Source of the DNA: Listeria grandensis FSL F6-0971
GTDB taxonomy: Bacteria > Bacillota > Bacilli > Lactobacillales > Listeriaceae
Length of the DNA: 64,000 nucleotides
Reading direction: 5' to 3'
Assembly (NCBI RefSeq): GCF_000525835.1
Contig: NZ_AODD01000002.1
Location: 606,256 to 670,255 of the forward strand
Translations under genes and position numbers: made by a program
The notes under the pieces: model-generated
Seen by the model: only the letters and a program-made list of their open reading frames with translations
Told to the model about the DNA's origin: nothing
Database searches by the model: none
Shown here: positions 10,616-22,647 of the stretch, piece after piece
Layout of the letters: every line of letters starts with the position of its first letter
How positions within the stretch are numbered: the first letter of the stretch is position 1

Positions 10616-11062
10616 TTAATATAACCTCACTTCAATAAACGTATCCAGCCTCTGTAAAAAATTCTCGTTATCTTGAAAACTCATTGCTCGTGGACCTTTA
10701 CTATACTTGCCTTGCCTGCGCTCTTTCGCATGTAAGTAGCGCATATCAAGCATCATCGCCATCTCACTCTCATGGTACTCTTCTCCACGATTAGAGAACG
10801 CTGCGACATCCTTTGCAATCAGCATGCTTGCAAGCCCAATATCTTGCGTGACCACAATATCTCCGCTCTTTGCCAAATTAAGAATACGTATATCTGCAGA
10901 CTCTTTATCTGTGTCCACAAAAATCCACTCCTCACCCGGCGGTAAGTTTATAGAAAAATGGTTATATGACGCAACAAAGGTTAGAGAAAGATCGTACTTC
11001 TTCGCAAGCTTCCGCAATTCATCTTTCACTGGGCAGGCATCCGCATCAATAAATAACTTCAT
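10616..11062 (-). CDS. yqxD: YaiI/YqxD family protein (DUF188, UPF0178)
   Basis: 148 residues starting MKLFIDADACPVKDELRKLA, the conserved opening with the DADACPV motif. Further in are FVDTDKESADIRI, GDIVVTQDIGLA and a C-terminal K-G-P-R-A-M-S/T motif. The family has a PIN-like nuclease appearance but no proven substrate. It lies directly upstream of dnaG (3 bp between stop and start), as in Bacillus and Listeria, so it shares the dnaG transcript. Confidence 0.88.
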   Translation of the reverse strand: MKLFIDADACPVKDELRKLAKKYDLSLTFVASYNHFSINLPPGEEWIFVDTDKESADIRILNLAKSGDIVVTQDIGLASMLIAKDVAAFSNRGEEYHESEMAMMLDMRYLHAKERRQGKYSKGPRAMSFQDNENFLQRLDTFIEVRLY

Positions 11063-11113
11063 TTATCTCCTACCTCCTCACATCCGAGAACAAAAGCAGT
11101 TCACATACAAAAA

Positions 11114-11169
11114 TATATTATAGGCGATTAAAACGCAAAACTCTAACGTTTTAATCGCTATAATATATA
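11114..11169. promoter_or_regulatory. Large near-perfect palindrome between yqfL and yqxD
   Basis: A 23-nt left arm from 11114 (ATATATTATAGGCGATTAAA and on) is matched by its complement ending at 11169, with one base missing and an 11-nt loop. On the minus strand the stem is followed by TTTTTG, so it may be the yqfL terminator. It also carries TATAAT on both strands, so an operator or promoter role for yqxD-dnaG is possible. Confidence 0.6.
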
Positions 11170-11196
11170 TATTCGCCACAAAATCTGTTTTTCCTT

Positions 11197-12021
11197 CTAT
11201 AATTCTAAATTTTCATCAACAATTTCTCCGATATGCATTAAAATATCATTTGCTGTCTCTTCAATCGCTTTATTAGTCACATCTAACACATAACAACCGA
11301 GCTTATTCGTTAGCTTCGTAAAGATCTCCAATTCCTCATCTATCCGGTCATGGCTCGCGTAATTTCCCACACCACTAAGTCCAATCGAAGCCAAACGTTT
11401 TTCACGAATTTGGTTTAATTTTTCCTTGCTAATTTTCAGGCCGATGATTTTATTTGGGTCAATTTCAAATAGCTCGTCTGGAACTTGTGCTTCAGGAACG
11501 ATCGGTACATTGGCCACTTTTAAACCTTTTAGTGCCAAATATTGCGACAGTGGCGTTTTCGATGTTCTGGAAATACCTATCAGCACGTAGTCGGCTTGCA
11601 ATAAACCGCGCGGATTCCGCCCATCATCGTTTTCCACGGCAAACTCGATTGCTGCCACTTTGCGGAAGTAAGCTTCATCAAGCGATCGCACCATTCCTGG
11701 TTCTGAAAGTGGCTTAATTTGGTAAGTCTCCTCCAGCTGAGCTAAAAGCGGCCCGAATATGTCAATGATTGGAACGCCAAAACTTTTCGCCGTTTTATTT
11801 AATTCATTGCGAACTTCCTCGACAACGATGGTGTGGACGATGATGCCGTTGTTTACCGCGACTAGATCCACAATCTCCTCGATCATATCCGGTGTATCCA
11901 CATGATGGAACCGATGAATGAACTGCGGACTTTTACCAAATTGCATTAAAGCTGCTCGGGTTACTAGTTCTGCGGTTTCTCCCGTTGAATCTGAAACGAC
12001 ATATACTGCTGGTTGTGTCAT
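11197..12021 (-). CDS. yqfL: Pyruvate, phosphate dikinase / PEP synthase regulatory protein (DUF299)
   Basis: About 274 residues. Family members are bifunctional serine/threonine kinases and Pi-dependent phosphorylases that switch PPDK or PEP synthase off and on. The N-terminus is [19 protein letters not shown], and the P-loop-like motif is [14 protein letters not shown] (about 150), with NVPIVPE after it. I place the start at ATG 12021, 8-9 nt after AAAGGAG; an upstream TTG would sit before that RBS. It is located between glyS and yqxD, as in Listeria. Confidence 0.88.
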   Translation of the reverse strand: MTQPAVYVVSDSTGETAELVTRAALMQFGKSPQFIHRFHHVDTPDMIEEIVDLVAVNNGIIVHTIVVEEVRNELNKTAKSFGVPIIDIFGPLLAQLEETYQIKPLSEPGMVRSLDEAYFRKVAAIEFAVENDDGRNPRGLLQADYVLIGISRTSKTPLSQYLALKGLKVANVPIVPEAQVPDELFEIDPNKIIGLKISKEKLNQIREKRLASIGLSGVGNYASHDRIDEELEIFTKLTNKLGCYVLDVTNKAIEETANDILMHIGEIVDENLEL

Positions 12022-12058
12022 AAGTAATAGCTCCTTTAACTCCAAAAATTTCTTATGC

Positions 12059-14125
12059 TTATTTCACGTTTATTTCTTCAATTTGGGCAAATTCCTTAAT
12101 AAAACTCGCAAGTTCAAACAATAATGCCAGACGATTATTGCGAACCGCCTCATCGTCACTCATGACTAATGTATTATCAAAATAAGCATCAATCGCTGTA
12201 CGCAAGGCAGCAAAAGCTCGTAATCTATCCACGATGACCAATGTCGGATAATCTTGTTTCAACTTCTGAACGGCATCAAATAATTGCTGCTCTGACTCAT
12301 TTTCAAAAAGAGCTGGATCAATCGTCACATCACCTTGATGCTTTTTAGAAATATTGACAACACGTGCAAGAGCTTCCATTGTTGGACGGAACCACTCGGC
12401 ATCGCGATTTTTGTTGAGTAGCTCCGCTCGCTCGATAAGCTCCGGGACAATATTGCTACCAGCGCTCACCACCGCATCGATAATATCATGACGAATTTGT
12501 TGATCAGAAAGAATAGCCCGTAAGCGATTTTGCAAGAATAATTCTACCTGTTCGAAAACTTCTTCACTCGGAATTGTGTTCAGGCCTTCTGCTCGCTCGA
12601 TGTCTATCGTATCCGCTAATACGCTAAGCAGACGAATATCCCAGTTTTTCGCTTGAATAATGCGCATAATTCCCAGTGCGCTACGGCGTAAACTAAATGG
12701 ATCCGCTGAACCGGTCGGCACGATGTTCACACAGAAAAATCCAGTCAACGTTTCTAATTTATCCGCAACTGCTAGAAGTGCTCCGATATCGCTTTGTGGT
12801 AGTTCGCCATCCGCTGATGTTGGCATGTAATGCTCTCGAATCGCCGTTGCTACTTCTGCATCTTCGCCTTGTAAAAGCGCATATTTTTCACCCATAATAC
12901 CTTGTAATTCAGGAAATTCACCGACTAAATTCGTCACTAAATCAAATTTATAAATATCCGCAGCACGCGCTATTTTCACTTTTTGCGCCTCTGTCATTTG
13001 TAGTTGTTCCGCAATGATTAGCGCTACTTTTTTCACCCGAATCATTTTTTCCGTTAATGTGCCTAGTTTTTCGTGGAAAACAATATTTCCAAGCTTAGCT
13101 ACCGCCTCATCAATCGTAATTTTTAAATCTTCCTGGTAGAAGAAATCTCCATCAGATAAGCGCGCTCGCAACACTTTTTCATTTCCTTTTGCAACGGTTT
13201 CAAGATGTTCGTGATTTCCGTTACGGACAGTAATAAAATATGGCCGCAAGTTGCCAGCCTCGTCAACCACTGGGAAATACCGCTGATGCTCCTTCATCGT
13301 CGTAACCAGCACTTCCTCAGGCAATTTCAAGTACGCCTCATCAAAAGTACCATGCAGTACGGTCGGATACTCCACCAAATTCGTTACTTCTTCCAACAGG
13401 TCCTCATCGATTGGAATCGTCCAATTTTGCATGCCTTCGATCTCTTTGATTTGGCTTACAATCGCGGCTTTCCGTTTCGTTGCATCTGCAACAACAAACT
13501 GGCTGAGCAAAGTCTCTTCATAATCAGCAGGGCTTGCAACCAAAGCCGAGCCACCAAGAAAGCGATGCCCGCGCGTTTCGTTGGATGTCGACACGTTCGT
13601 TATTTCAAACGGAATTACGCTATCTCCAAACAGTGCAATCAGCCATTTAATTGGACGAATATATTTCATATCATAGTCAGCCCAGTGCATACTAACTGGA
13701 AAAGTCATCGAAGTAATGATTTGGCGCATCTCTGGCAATAAATCTATCGTTGCCGCACCTTTCACTTCTTTCGTTAAATAAATATATTCTACGCCGTTGA
13801 TTTCGCGGAATTCGAGCGTTTCAGGATCAACACCTTGCCCTCTTGCAAAACCTTGCGCCGCTTTGGACCAATTGCCATCTGCGTCCTTCGCAATTTTTTT
13901 CGCTGGGCCTTTTGACTCTTCCACACGATCTGCTTGTTTTTCAGCTAACGCTTTCACAATAACCGATAAACGGCGCGGGCTCGAATAAACTTCCGTTGCT
14001 TTATATTCCAAATCATTTTCTGCAAGCCATTTTTCAATCCGTTCTTGTAGTTGTTTCACAGACGCAGTAATGTATTTCGCTGGCATTTCTTCTAAACCAA
14101 TCTCTAATAGAAAATCTTTACTCAT
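12059..14125 (-). CDS. glyS: Glycyl-tRNA synthetase beta subunit
   Basis: 688 residues, typical for the tetrameric (alpha2beta2) bacterial enzyme. It starts [19 protein letters not shown] and contains the HD-like and anticodon-binding regions at the C-terminus. The beta subunit binds tRNA-Gly, while the alpha subunit holds the catalytic site. It overlaps glyQ by 8 nt, so the two are translationally coupled. Expression is controlled by the T-box leader upstream of glyQ. Confidence 0.96.
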   Translation of the reverse strand: MSKDFLLEIGLEEMPAKYITASVKQLQERIEKWLAENDLEYKATEVYSSPRRLSVIVKALAEKQADRVEESKGPAKKIAKDADGNWSKAAQGFARGQGVDPETLEFREINGVEYIYLTKEVKGAATIDLLPEMRQIITSMTFPVSMHWADYDMKYIRPIKWLIALFGDSVIPFEITNVSTSNETRGHRFLGGSALVASPADYEETLLSQFVVADATKRKAAIVSQIKEIEGMQNWTIPIDEDLLEEVTNLVEYPTVLHGTFDEAYLKLPEEVLVTTMKEHQRYFPVVDEAGNLRPYFITVRNGNHEHLETVAKGNEKVLRARLSDGDFFYQEDLKITIDEAVAKLGNIVFHEKLGTLTEKMIRVKKVALIIAEQLQMTEAQKVKIARAADIYKFDLVTNLVGEFPELQGIMGEKYALLQGEDAEVATAIREHYMPTSADGELPQSDIGALLAVADKLETLTGFFCVNIVPTGSADPFSLRRSALGIMRIIQAKNWDIRLLSVLADTIDIERAEGLNTIPSEEVFEQVELFLQNRLRAILSDQQIRHDIIDAVVSAGSNIVPELIERAELLNKNRDAEWFRPTMEALARVVNISKKHQGDVTIDPALFENESEQQLFDAVQKLKQDYPTLVIVDRLRAFAALRTAIDAYFDNTLVMSDDEAVRNNRLALLFELASFIKEFAQIEEINVK

Positions 14126-15008
14126 GATCTGCGCCCTCCTTTTTTTTCAGCAGTGGGAATCCCAATTTTTCACGCTCATTGTAGAATGTCTTGGCAATGC
14201 GACGCGCCAAATTACGAATTCTAGCGATATACTGCGCGCGTTCCGTCACAGACACGACGCCTTTTGCATCCAATAAGTTAAACGTGTGCGAACATTTCAA
14301 CACATAATCATACGCCGGAAAAACAAGCCCTTCCTCCATTTGGCGACCTGCTTCACGCTCGTACGTATCAAAAAGAGACAACAACATATCACCACTTGAC
14401 GTTTCAAAGGCATACTTCGAGTTCTCATATTCCGCTTGATAGAAAATATCACGATATGAAATCCCTTCTGTCCATTCCAAATCAAACACGTTTTCTTTTT
14501 CCTGAATATAAGAAGCCAAGCGCTCCAAACCATACGTGATTTCCGAAGTCACTGGCGAACACTCGAGTCCACCAACTTGCTGGAAATACGTGAATTGTGT
14601 GATTTCCATCCCATCAAGCCAAACTTCCCAACCAAGCCCTGCGCAACCGAGCGATGGATTTTCCCAGTTATCCTCAACAAAGCGAATATCGTGCTCTAAC
14701 GCGTTAATACCAAGCTTTTCAAGTGATCCTAAATATAGCTCTTGAATGTTATCCGGTGACGGTTTCATCACAACTTGAAATTGGTGATGCTGGAATAACC
14801 GGTTTGGATTTTCCCCATATCGGCCATCAGCAGGACGACGCGAAGGCTCCACATAACCCGCTTTCCACGGTTCAGGGCCAATCGCCTTTAAAAAGGTATA
14901 CGGGCTCATCGTCCCCGCACCTTTTTCCACATCGTACGACTGCAACATAATACAACCTTGCTCGGACCAGTAATCTTGCAGCGTTCGAATCATCGTTTGT
15001 AAATTCAT
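14118..15008 (-). CDS. glyQ: Glycyl-tRNA synthetase alpha subunit
   Basis: 296 residues, the usual length. It begins [19 protein letters not shown] and has the class II synthetase features: the [14 protein letters not shown] motif, [14 protein letters not shown] (motif 2), [15 protein letters not shown] and the motif-3-like region around [13 protein letters not shown]. It forms glycyl-adenylate and charges tRNA-Gly together with GlyS. Confidence 0.97.
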   Translation of the reverse strand: MNLQTMIRTLQDYWSEQGCIMLQSYDVEKGAGTMSPYTFLKAIGPEPWKAGYVEPSRRPADGRYGENPNRLFQHHQFQVVMKPSPDNIQELYLGSLEKLGINALEHDIRFVEDNWENPSLGCAGLGWEVWLDGMEITQFTYFQQVGGLECSPVTSEITYGLERLASYIQEKENVFDLEWTEGISYRDIFYQAEYENSKYAFETSSGDMLLSLFDTYEREAGRQMEEGLVFPAYDYVLKCSHTFNLLDAKGVVSVTERAQYIARIRNLARRIAKTFYNEREKLGFPLLKKKEGADHE

Positions 15009-15036
15009 TCAATCCACCTCCATAAAATTAGGCATA

Positions 15037-15391
15037 TAAAAACCCTCGTCTCTATGCCTCCTTAAAAAAGAAAACATAGGGACGAGAGTCTTGCTCACGC
15101 GGTTCCACCCTATTTGGATAGAGCATACCCGATGTAAATCGGCGGCAAACTCACATACCACCAATTCTGTTCGATCTGTGTAAAGCAGCTTCTACCGCTT
15201 ACCCATTTTTAAAACAAAAACAGGCTTAGCGTTGCTTTACAGTTTACGAAAGGGCATTCTCAAATCCCACCTTGATTTCGATCGTGCTCAGGAAGGCCTT
15301 CTTAAAAAGATTTACGCTCGGCTTGCACCATCTCCGAACTCGCTTAGAAAAGAGCTTTTTAATACTAGTTTTCCGTCATCACACCTACTCG
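15037..15391 (-). promoter_or_regulatory. T-box riboswitch leader of glyQ-glyS
   Basis: The minus strand carries the invariant T-box AGGGTGGAACCGCG at 15098-15111. A terminator follows (arms 15075-15089 and 15042-15056, then a T-run to 15037). Uncharged tRNA-Gly should stabilise the antiterminator and allow read-through. The region from about 15391 to 15112 would hold Stem I with a glycine specifier. It accounts for most of the 420-bp gap between recO and glyQ. Confidence 0.92.
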
Positions 15392-15403
15392 ATTATATCT
15401 TAA

Positions 15404-15432
15404 AATTTACCTCATTTTCACGCAAAAGTCAA
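15404..15432 (-). promoter_or_regulatory. Candidate promoter for the glyQ T-box transcript
   Basis: TTGACT (15427-15432) with TAAATT (15404-15409) at 17-nt spacing. A better -10, TATAAT, lies at 15392-15397 but at poor spacing, so the true -10 is uncertain. The -35 overlaps the 3' end of recO. Confidence 0.5.
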
Positions 15433-16208
15433 TCGCCATCTTCTTTCTCTGGCTTATTTTTCAATAGTTCATCCCAGTTTTTCATATTGTTGAGGAACTT
15501 CTTGCTTTTCAAATAGAGACCCGAATACTGTTCATAATACGTGTCAATCGCGCGCTGTACCTCTTCTTTCGTCTCCTGCTTCACGTTTATATTTCCCAGT
15601 CGATCCAATTGGAAAATATAAAATAGACGCAGTAGCTTCACTGATTTTTCCGTCATATGAAGCCGGTATTTATCTCGTTCAAAACAGCGGTGGCATACAA
15701 TCCCATTCGCATACGCTGAAAAATCAAAACGCCCTTCTGTTTGGCCACAAATCGCACACCGATCCATCGTCGGATATAACCCCAACACCGAGAGCATCTT
15801 CATCTCAAAAATTTGCGTCAAAACCTGCGGATCATACCCTTCATCAATATGATGGATAATTTGGTAAAACAAGTTGTAAAGCGGACCATTGGCTTGCTGT
15901 TCCTCTGTCGCCTTATCAAGTAACTCGCACGCATATGTCGCATACGCTGTTAGAAAAATATCCGTCTGAATCGATGCAAAAGAGGTTATCGCTTCGCCTT
16001 GCTGCAACGTGCCCAACCCACGATTTGGATAAAACGTGAAAACACCATTTGTGAATAACTGAGTCACTGCAGACAGTCTGCTCTTCGTTTTTTTTGCACC
16101 ACGAGCGACCAGACCGATTTTGCCGTATTCTCTAGAATAGATGACCACGATTTTATCAGATTCACGGTAATTAGTCGTTCGAATGACAATTCCTTCACAT
16201 TTTTCCAT
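15429..16208 (-). CDS. recO: DNA repair protein RecO
   Basis: 259 residues. N-terminal OB fold (MEKCEGIVIRTTNYRESDKI), then a helical domain with a four-cysteine zinc site: C-A-I-C at about 150 and C-H-R-C at about 172. It helps load RecA on SSB-coated single strands with RecR in gap and break repair. RBS AAGGAG precedes ATG. In Bacillus and Listeria recO follows era; here an opposite-strand gene sits between them. Confidence 0.94.
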   Translation of the reverse strand: MEKCEGIVIRTTNYRESDKIVVIYSREYGKIGLVARGAKKTKSRLSAVTQLFTNGVFTFYPNRGLGTLQQGEAITSFASIQTDIFLTAYATYACELLDKATEEQQANGPLYNLFYQIIHHIDEGYDPQVLTQIFEMKMLSVLGLYPTMDRCAICGQTEGRFDFSAYANGIVCHRCFERDKYRLHMTEKSVKLLRLFYIFQLDRLGNINVKQETKEEVQRAIDTYYEQYSGLYLKSKKFLNNMKNWDELLKNKPEKEDGD

Positions 16209-16330
16209 CTCGTTTCACTCCTTAACTTCCATTATACAACACCATTTTGAAAAAAAGATAAATTTTCGTTTATTTAATGCCATGACTATTGTACAATGGT
16301 GATAATAACTAAAAAAGGGAGCGTTTTTAC

Positions 16331-17020
16331 ATGATAACAGCAATGATTTTATTTGTATGTTTTTTCTTATTCTTATGCTTAGCTGGTTTGATTGTCGGTA
16401 TCATATTACTAATCGTTAGGAAAAATAAGTTACCTGGAGCAATTATGACCTCTGCTTCGATGTTTCTAGGCATTATTTTTAGCGGTGTTTTAGTGAGTGG
16501 TCTTATTTTTGGTGGTGTTGCCTCGGATGTCTCCGTGGATCGTTCGATGATGCATGATAATTTAATGGACGGCTCTACATATGACGACACTGGTGGTGAA
16601 GATGAGCCTTATGACGAGTACAATAATGATGACGAAGGCGACTATGACTATTTTTCCGATGATTATACCCAGTATAAAGTAGGCCAAGTTGCTGAATTCG
16701 AAGACAACGTTTGGGTCAATGTAACGAAAATCGAAAAATGGGCAGGCGACAAAGAATTAAATAGCCCCATGGCTGGATACTATGTGAAAGCAACAGTGAC
16801 TATTGAGAATAAAGGAGTACGATCTGTCACCTATTATGCCGATGATTTCTTAATTTATGATAAAGATGGGCTGGAAGGCGACAATGCCTATAAAGAAGAT
16901 TGGCGCGCGATTGTAAAACCTGCCACCAAGGTAACGAAAACCGTTTATTTTGACGTTTATGGGGATGGTCCGTTTCATATAGCACTCTATGACGTATCAT
17001 GGAGCGGCGCAGCGAAATAA
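16331..17020 (+). CDS. Membrane protein with acidic linker and DUF4352-like extracellular domain
   Basis: 229 residues. Two hydrophobic segments (about 1-28 and 38-63) are followed by a very acidic, low-complexity linker (about 75-115, D/E/Y-rich). The C-terminal globular part is like the immunoglobulin-type DUF4352/DUF5067 domains (VGQVAEFEDNVWVNVTKIEK, then YYVKATVTIENKG and TKTVYFDVYGDG). I infer a surface-exposed protein, function unknown. GGGAG lies 9 nt before ATG. It is the only plus-strand gene between glyQ and pgpH and ends at a shared terminator facing era. Confidence 0.75.
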   Translation: MITAMILFVCFFLFLCLAGLIVGIILLIVRKNKLPGAIMTSASMFLGIIFSGVLVSGLIFGGVASDVSVDRSMMHDNLMDGSTYDDTGGEDEPYDEYNNDDEGDYDYFSDDYTQYKVGQVAEFEDNVWVNVTKIEKWAGDKELNSPMAGYYVKATVTIENKGVRSVTYYADDFLIYDKDGLEGDNAYKEDWRAIVKPATKVTKTVYFDVYGDGPFHIALYDVSWSGAAK

Positions 17021-17024
17021 TACA

Positions 17025-17081
17025 ATAGAACGCAAAAACAGAACTGACTTGTTTGGAGTTAGTTCTGTTTTTGCGTTCTAT
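17025..17081. terminator. Bidirectional terminator between the DUF4352-like gene and era
   Basis: About 21-bp stem, ATAGAACGCAAAAACAGAAC pairing with its complement ending at 17081, with A- and T-rich flanks. It lies between convergent stops (17020 and 17084). Confidence 0.85.
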
Positions 17082-17083
17082 GA

Positions 17084-18386
<1,303 letters not shown>

Positions 18387-18401
18387 CAAAAAAAGCTCCT
18401 T

Positions 18402-18788
18402 TTAAAATAATTTTGGTATGAAAATAAACAGTCCTACTACTGCCGAGCAAATCGAAGCTAGTAAAACTGCGCCAGCCGCCACATCTTTCGCTTTCTTCGC
18501 GTAAGGATGGAAGTCTTCTGTCGCCACGTCTACCGCGCGCTCGATCGCCGTATTAATCATTTCAAACGTCAACACATTAAAAATCGAGAAGATCAGAAAT
18601 AACCATTCAATCTTCGTCACTTTGAAAAAAACGCCACAGATAATCACAATCATTCCAGCAGTAATATGGACACGCATGTGGCGCTCTTCCAAAATCGCTG
18701 TTTTAACACCTGTCACGGCATGGATAAATGATTTTCGAAAGCGCCGATTGCTCGTTGCCTTCACTCTATCTTTCGAGTCCATAAGCAT
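18402..18788 (-). CDS. dgkA: Diacylglycerol/undecaprenol kinase DgkA family
   Basis: 128 residues with three predicted membrane helices (about 48-66, 68-88 and 105-127). The family signature is NTAIERAVD, preceded by LTFEMI; E is catalytic. Gram-positive members phosphorylate undecaprenol for cell-wall lipid carrier recycling. The start overlaps the end of ybeY by 23 nt (ATG 18788, or 18782 for MDSKDR). Confidence 0.92.
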   Translation of the reverse strand: MLMDSKDRVKATSNRRFRKSFIHAVTGVKTAILEERHMRVHITAGMIVIICGVFFKVTKIEWLFLIFSIFNVLTFEMINTAIERAVDVATEDFHPYAKKAKDVAAGAVLLASICSAVVGLFIFIPKLF

Positions 18789-19245
18789 TCAACACTTCTC
18801 TTTGTAATGAAAACATCTCGTCTTCATCCTCGGGTTCGATATGATCATAGCCTAGAAGGTGTAGGAGGCCATGTAACGCTAAGAAGCCTAGTTCGCGATC
18901 GAATCCATGCCCGTACTCGTTCGCCTGCTCTAGCGCGCTCTCTGTGGAAATAACAATATCTCCAAGAATTCGCGGTGCTTCCATATCTTCTTCCCACACA
19001 ATTTCAGTTTCATCTTCACCCATTTCTTCTAAGGCAAACGAAATCACGTCTGTCGGCTGGTCTTTATCACGATATTCGCGGTTAATCTCTTGAATCCGCG
19101 CGTTATCCACAAACGTTACCACTAATTCGCTGTCGTTTTGAATCTCTAATTTTTGGGCGGCAAACTGTAGCAAATCCTCGACTAAATCCAGTGCATCAGG
19201 GGCTAATTCTTCTGTTTCATCTATCATATCAAGCTCTAAAGTCAT
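18766..19245 (-). CDS. ybeY: Endoribonuclease YbeY (rRNA maturation factor)
   Basis: 159 residues. The zinc-binding [11 protein letters not shown] motif (H-x3-H-x5-H) sits near residue 125. Upstream are PTDVISFAL and LGDIVIS, both conserved. It is a single-strand RNase for 16S rRNA 3' processing and quality control. ATG is preceded by AAGGAGG inside the end of pgpH. Confidence 0.95.
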   Translation of the reverse strand: MTLELDMIDETEELAPDALDLVEDLLQFAAQKLEIQNDSELVVTFVDNARIQEINREYRDKDQPTDVISFALEEMGEDETEIVWEEDMEAPRILGDIVISTESALEQANEYGHGFDRELGFLALHGLLHLLGYDHIEPEDEDEMFSLQREVLNAYGLER

Positions 19246-21425
19246 TGTCTTCCTCCTTGCTTATCATCAGGATATTGAATGCGTTGATGATAAATCCCAT
19301 TTAGCGTTGCACATAGCGTCGCTCGCACAATCTCTATTTCTTGAAACGTAATATCACATTCGACAAACTGTTTATCCTGCATGCGATCCTCAATAATACT
19401 GTCCACGATCGCCTTAATCTTCTCTTTTGTTGGTGCATCACAAGATCTTACCGCTGCTTCTACACTATCTGAGATATTAATAATCGCAATCTCCCGTGTA
19501 TGCGGCTTCGGACCAGGATAGCGAAAATCCGCTTCTGTGACATCTGGATTTTTTTCCTTCGCCTTATAGTAAAAATATTTCACAAGCGTGGTCCCGTGAT
19601 GCTCTAGCGCAATGTCAATGATTGGTTGAGGGAAATGATTATCACGCAAAATGGCCGCACCATCCGTCGTATGCGCAATAATAATATCGCGACTCTGTTC
19701 TGGCGTCAATCGATCATGCGGATTAATCCCGTGTAACTGATTCTCCACAAAATAGGGTGGTCGTAATGTTTTACCAATATCATGATAAAAACAGCCAACT
19801 CGAACGAGTAAACTATTTCCGCCAATTGCATCCGCACAAGCCTCCGCCAGATTGGCAACCATCAAGCTATGGTGATACGTTCCTGGTGCTTTCATCATAA
19901 TTTTCTTCAACAATGGATGATTCGGATTAGCGAGTTCCACCAAACGGCTCGTCGTAAGCATCCCAAACATGGTTTCAAACAATGGAATTACACCAATGCC
20001 AAGTACAAAGGAGCCGATCCCACCTAGAAAAGCATACCCAACCGGCACCCAAAACGCAAGCGTGAGTAGCCCTGAATTACTGATGAGTAACAGCAAGAAG
20101 ACAAACGCCATGTTCGCGAGCCCAACAATAAAGCCTGCCAATAAAATCGCGGAACGTCGGCTATAATCACGCAACACCACAATACTTGCGAGCCCACTAA
20201 GCAAAATAAAAGTGGAAACAGTAACATTGACAGCAGCCGTAGCATCCCCTTGAAAAACGAAGAAACTCGTGACCGATGTAAAAATCGTGATCATAAACGC
20301 AAACTTCTCATTCAGTAATATTTTAATAATCATCGGGCCAAATGCCGCGGGAAATAAGAAGGAAATATTACTAATATCCACGCCTTCTAAAAAGCGGATA
20401 ATCATCAACATCAGCAAAATCCCGATGTAAACGGAAGAGAAGACAAGCGCGTATTGATTTTTCTTTTGCCGATCTAGCGACTTCTGCTTATTTGTGAAAA
20501 AATATAGCATCGTGCCAAGCGATAACAATAAAAGTGCGAATCCAGCATACTGTTTAATTGGCATTTTTTGATCCAACAAGTGAAGTAGCGCCAGCTGTCG
20601 ATAAATTTCTCGATCAATAATCTGCCCTTCCTGCACAATAACTTGTCCTTGTAATATTTTCACAGGAATTACATTAGCTGCTGCTTCCTTACGTCTATCT
20701 TCTGTTTGCGCCGCACTGTACACTTCATTTGGAACAATCGCATAAGATAGTATGGCCTTCGCAACCCCCTTATAATTCGCAGGTATGCTAGAAAGCTCGA
20801 TCGTGTCGCGCGCACTTACCTTTACATCCGTCATATTATCTTTACGAACGCTCTGATCCATCGCCACTTCAAGCGCACCGGTGACTTCTCTTTCAACGGC
20901 TTGCAAATCTTTCGCATTCATTTGAAGCAGCGTCGTCAACATAGCGCTGTTCACGCCGTCCATAATATTTTCCGATACGTCTTTGGAAAGCTTTTCTTTC
21001 AAAGATGCCAACTTTTGATCAAGAGAGGTCGACCTTGGCAATGGTTTATCCGCATCTGCCGCCGCTTTCTTCGTTTTCGCATCATTTTCTGCCGCCGCTT
21101 GATTGACCTCAGCCACGTAGGCAAACAGCGATCTAACAAGCGATTCCCGATTCTGTGCCGTTTCGCGGTTGAAAACATACACATCATCAACATCTGTTGC
21201 CGCTTTTGTCTGTTCTTCTGTTGTTTTCTGCGTATCTTCAATCGTTTGCGGCGAACGAATCGTCTTTTCAGCCACTTCAAATAACTTTACATTGTAGGAT
21301 TCTGGCTTGACCATCTGGCAAATAAGTACGAAGGCAATGATGAAAAAGCAAATCAGAATGACTGGAGTTACATACTTTTTTCCCGTTTTGTAATACCAAG
21401 CCGTCCATTTTTTCGTATACTTCAT
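19242..21425 (-). CDS. pgpH: Cyclic di-AMP phosphodiesterase PgpH (7TM-HD)
   Basis: 727 residues. One N-terminal membrane helix (about 17-37) leads to a large extracellular 7TMR-HDED domain (about 50-285), then seven membrane helices (about 290-480). The cytoplasmic HD domain has [31 protein letters not shown] and EHHGT. In Listeria monocytogenes the orthologue degrades c-di-AMP, an essential second messenger affecting osmolyte uptake and virulence. It lies upstream of ybeY-dgkA-cdd-era. Confidence 0.95.
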   Translation of the reverse strand: MKYTKKWTAWYYKTGKKYVTPVILICFFIIAFVLICQMVKPESYNVKLFEVAEKTIRSPQTIEDTQKTTEEQTKAATDVDDVYVFNRETAQNRESLVRSLFAYVAEVNQAAAENDAKTKKAAADADKPLPRSTSLDQKLASLKEKLSKDVSENIMDGVNSAMLTTLLQMNAKDLQAVEREVTGALEVAMDQSVRKDNMTDVKVSARDTIELSSIPANYKGVAKAILSYAIVPNEVYSAAQTEDRRKEAAANVIPVKILQGQVIVQEGQIIDREIYRQLALLHLLDQKMPIKQYAGFALLLLSLGTMLYFFTNKQKSLDRQKKNQYALVFSSVYIGILLMLMIIRFLEGVDISNISFLFPAAFGPMIIKILLNEKFAFMITIFTSVTSFFVFQGDATAAVNVTVSTFILLSGLASIVVLRDYSRRSAILLAGFIVGLANMAFVFLLLLISNSGLLTLAFWVPVGYAFLGGIGSFVLGIGVIPLFETMFGMLTTSRLVELANPNHPLLKKIMMKAPGTYHHSLMVANLAEACADAIGGNSLLVRVGCFYHDIGKTLRPPYFVENQLHGINPHDRLTPEQSRDIIIAHTTDGAAILRDNHFPQPIIDIALEHHGTTLVKYFYYKAKEKNPDVTEADFRYPGPKPHTREIAIINISDSVEAAVRSCDAPTKEKIKAIVDSIIEDRMQDKQFVECDITFQEIEIVRATLCATLNGIYHQRIQYPDDKQGGRQ

Positions 21426-21461
21426 ATGTGCCCCCTTTGATCAAGATTTTTGAAATACCAA

Positions 21462-22424
21462 TTACTTCAACTTACCTTCATAAGCTTTAATAATCTCGGC
21501 AACAAGTGGATGACGAACCACATCAAAATGCTCAAAATACACAAAACCAATATTTTTAACATCTCGGAGTACTGTTTCCGCATTCACAAGTCCACTCGTA
21601 GCCCCCTTTGGCAAATCGATCTGAGTCGTATCACCATTTACAATCATCTTGGATTCAAAACCGAGCCGCGTCAAAAACATTTTCATCTGTGCAACCGTCG
21701 TATTTTGTGCCTCATCCAAAATGACAAAAGCATTATCGAGCGTTCGCCCACGCATATAAGCAAGCGGCGCAATTTCAATCACACCGCGATCCATCAATCG
21801 CGTTGTATGCTCCACACCAAAAATATCATAAAGCGCGTCGTATACAGGTCGCAAGTAAGGATCTACCTTCTCTTTCAAATCCCCCGGTAAAAAGCCAAGG
21901 CTTTCTCCAGCCTCTACCGCCGGACGTGTCAAAATAATTTTGTTCACAGTGCCCTTCTTCCAAGCAGCCACTGCCTTCACGACAGCTAGGTAAGTTTTTC
22001 CCGTTCCCGCAGGACCTATCCCAAAAACAACATCATATTTATCGATCGTACGAACATATTTACGCTGTCCAAATGTTTTCGGCCGAATCATTTTACCTTT
22101 TGCATTTACCGTAATTTCCTCATCATAGAGACTTGAAAAATAAGCTACAGTACCGTTTTGTTCCATTTTTATTGCTTGGGTTACATCGCGTTCATCGACA
22201 TGAATTCCCTTTAATATCACGTTGATTAGCGCTTCCAAAACCGCTGCTCCATGCGCTTCATTTACTTCTAATCCTTGCAAAGTAATCGATTCCCCGCGAG
22301 TGATGATTTGTAATTCGAACGCTTCTTCAATTAAGTTTATATGTGCATCGTTATTTCCAAACAGTTCCCTAGCATCAAACCCCTCTGCTAGAGCAATCTT
22401 TCTATTATCATGATCTGTTGGCAT
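21462..22424 (-). CDS. phoH: PhoH-family ATPase
   Basis: 320 residues. Walker A is GIGPAGTGKTYLAV (about 130) and Walker B is AFVILDEAQN (about 235), followed by a T-R-L-G motif. N-terminal residues resemble a KH-like module. The family is an RNA helicase-like P-loop ATPase often placed with ybeY and pgpH, suggesting ribosomal RNA processing. It is separated from yqeY by a terminator and starts the phoH-pgpH-ybeY-dgkA-cdd-era group. Confidence 0.93.
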   Translation of the reverse strand: MPTDHDNRKIALAEGFDARELFGNNDAHINLIEEAFELQIITRGESITLQGLEVNEAHGAAVLEALINVILKGIHVDERDVTQAIKMEQNGTVAYFSSLYDEEITVNAKGKMIRPKTFGQRKYVRTIDKYDVVFGIGPAGTGKTYLAVVKAVAAWKKGTVNKIILTRPAVEAGESLGFLPGDLKEKVDPYLRPVYDALYDIFGVEHTTRLMDRGVIEIAPLAYMRGRTLDNAFVILDEAQNTTVAQMKMFLTRLGFESKMIVNGDTTQIDLPKGATSGLVNAETVLRDVKNIGFVYFEHFDVVRHPLVAEIIKAYEGKLK

Positions 22425-22610
22425 CCAAATAACCCCTTCACTCTAAAATTAACTTCGTGTGACTACATTATACACGAAAGCGCGTAATTTTGGTATTATT
22501 CGGCGCGTCTATGTAGATGAATGTTCCTCTGTGGTTTATTCTACTCTTTTAAATGATTCACCGCTCACCTTATTCGCACCTATACTCGAGTGTAACGGAA
22601 CCATTCCAGC

Positions 22611-22637
22611 AAAAAAAGAGCCAGTTTCCCAGCTCTT
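22611..22637 (-). terminator. Terminator of rpsU-yqeY
   Basis: On the minus strand, AGAGC / GCTCT with a 10-nt loop, then seven T. It lies just after the yqeY stop and before phoH. The remaining gap to phoH shows a TATAAT near its own start but no good -35. Confidence 0.8.
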
Positions 22638-22647
22638 TTGATTTTGT

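Noticed and set aside
10063..10638. 191-codon plus-strand ORF opposite dnaG
   Set aside because: Shadow of dnaG; no RBS and no recognisable domain, with codon pattern following the opposite strand.
13205..13741. 178-codon plus-strand ORF opposite glyS
   Set aside because: Antisense to a fully conserved gene and lacks any start signal or similarity.
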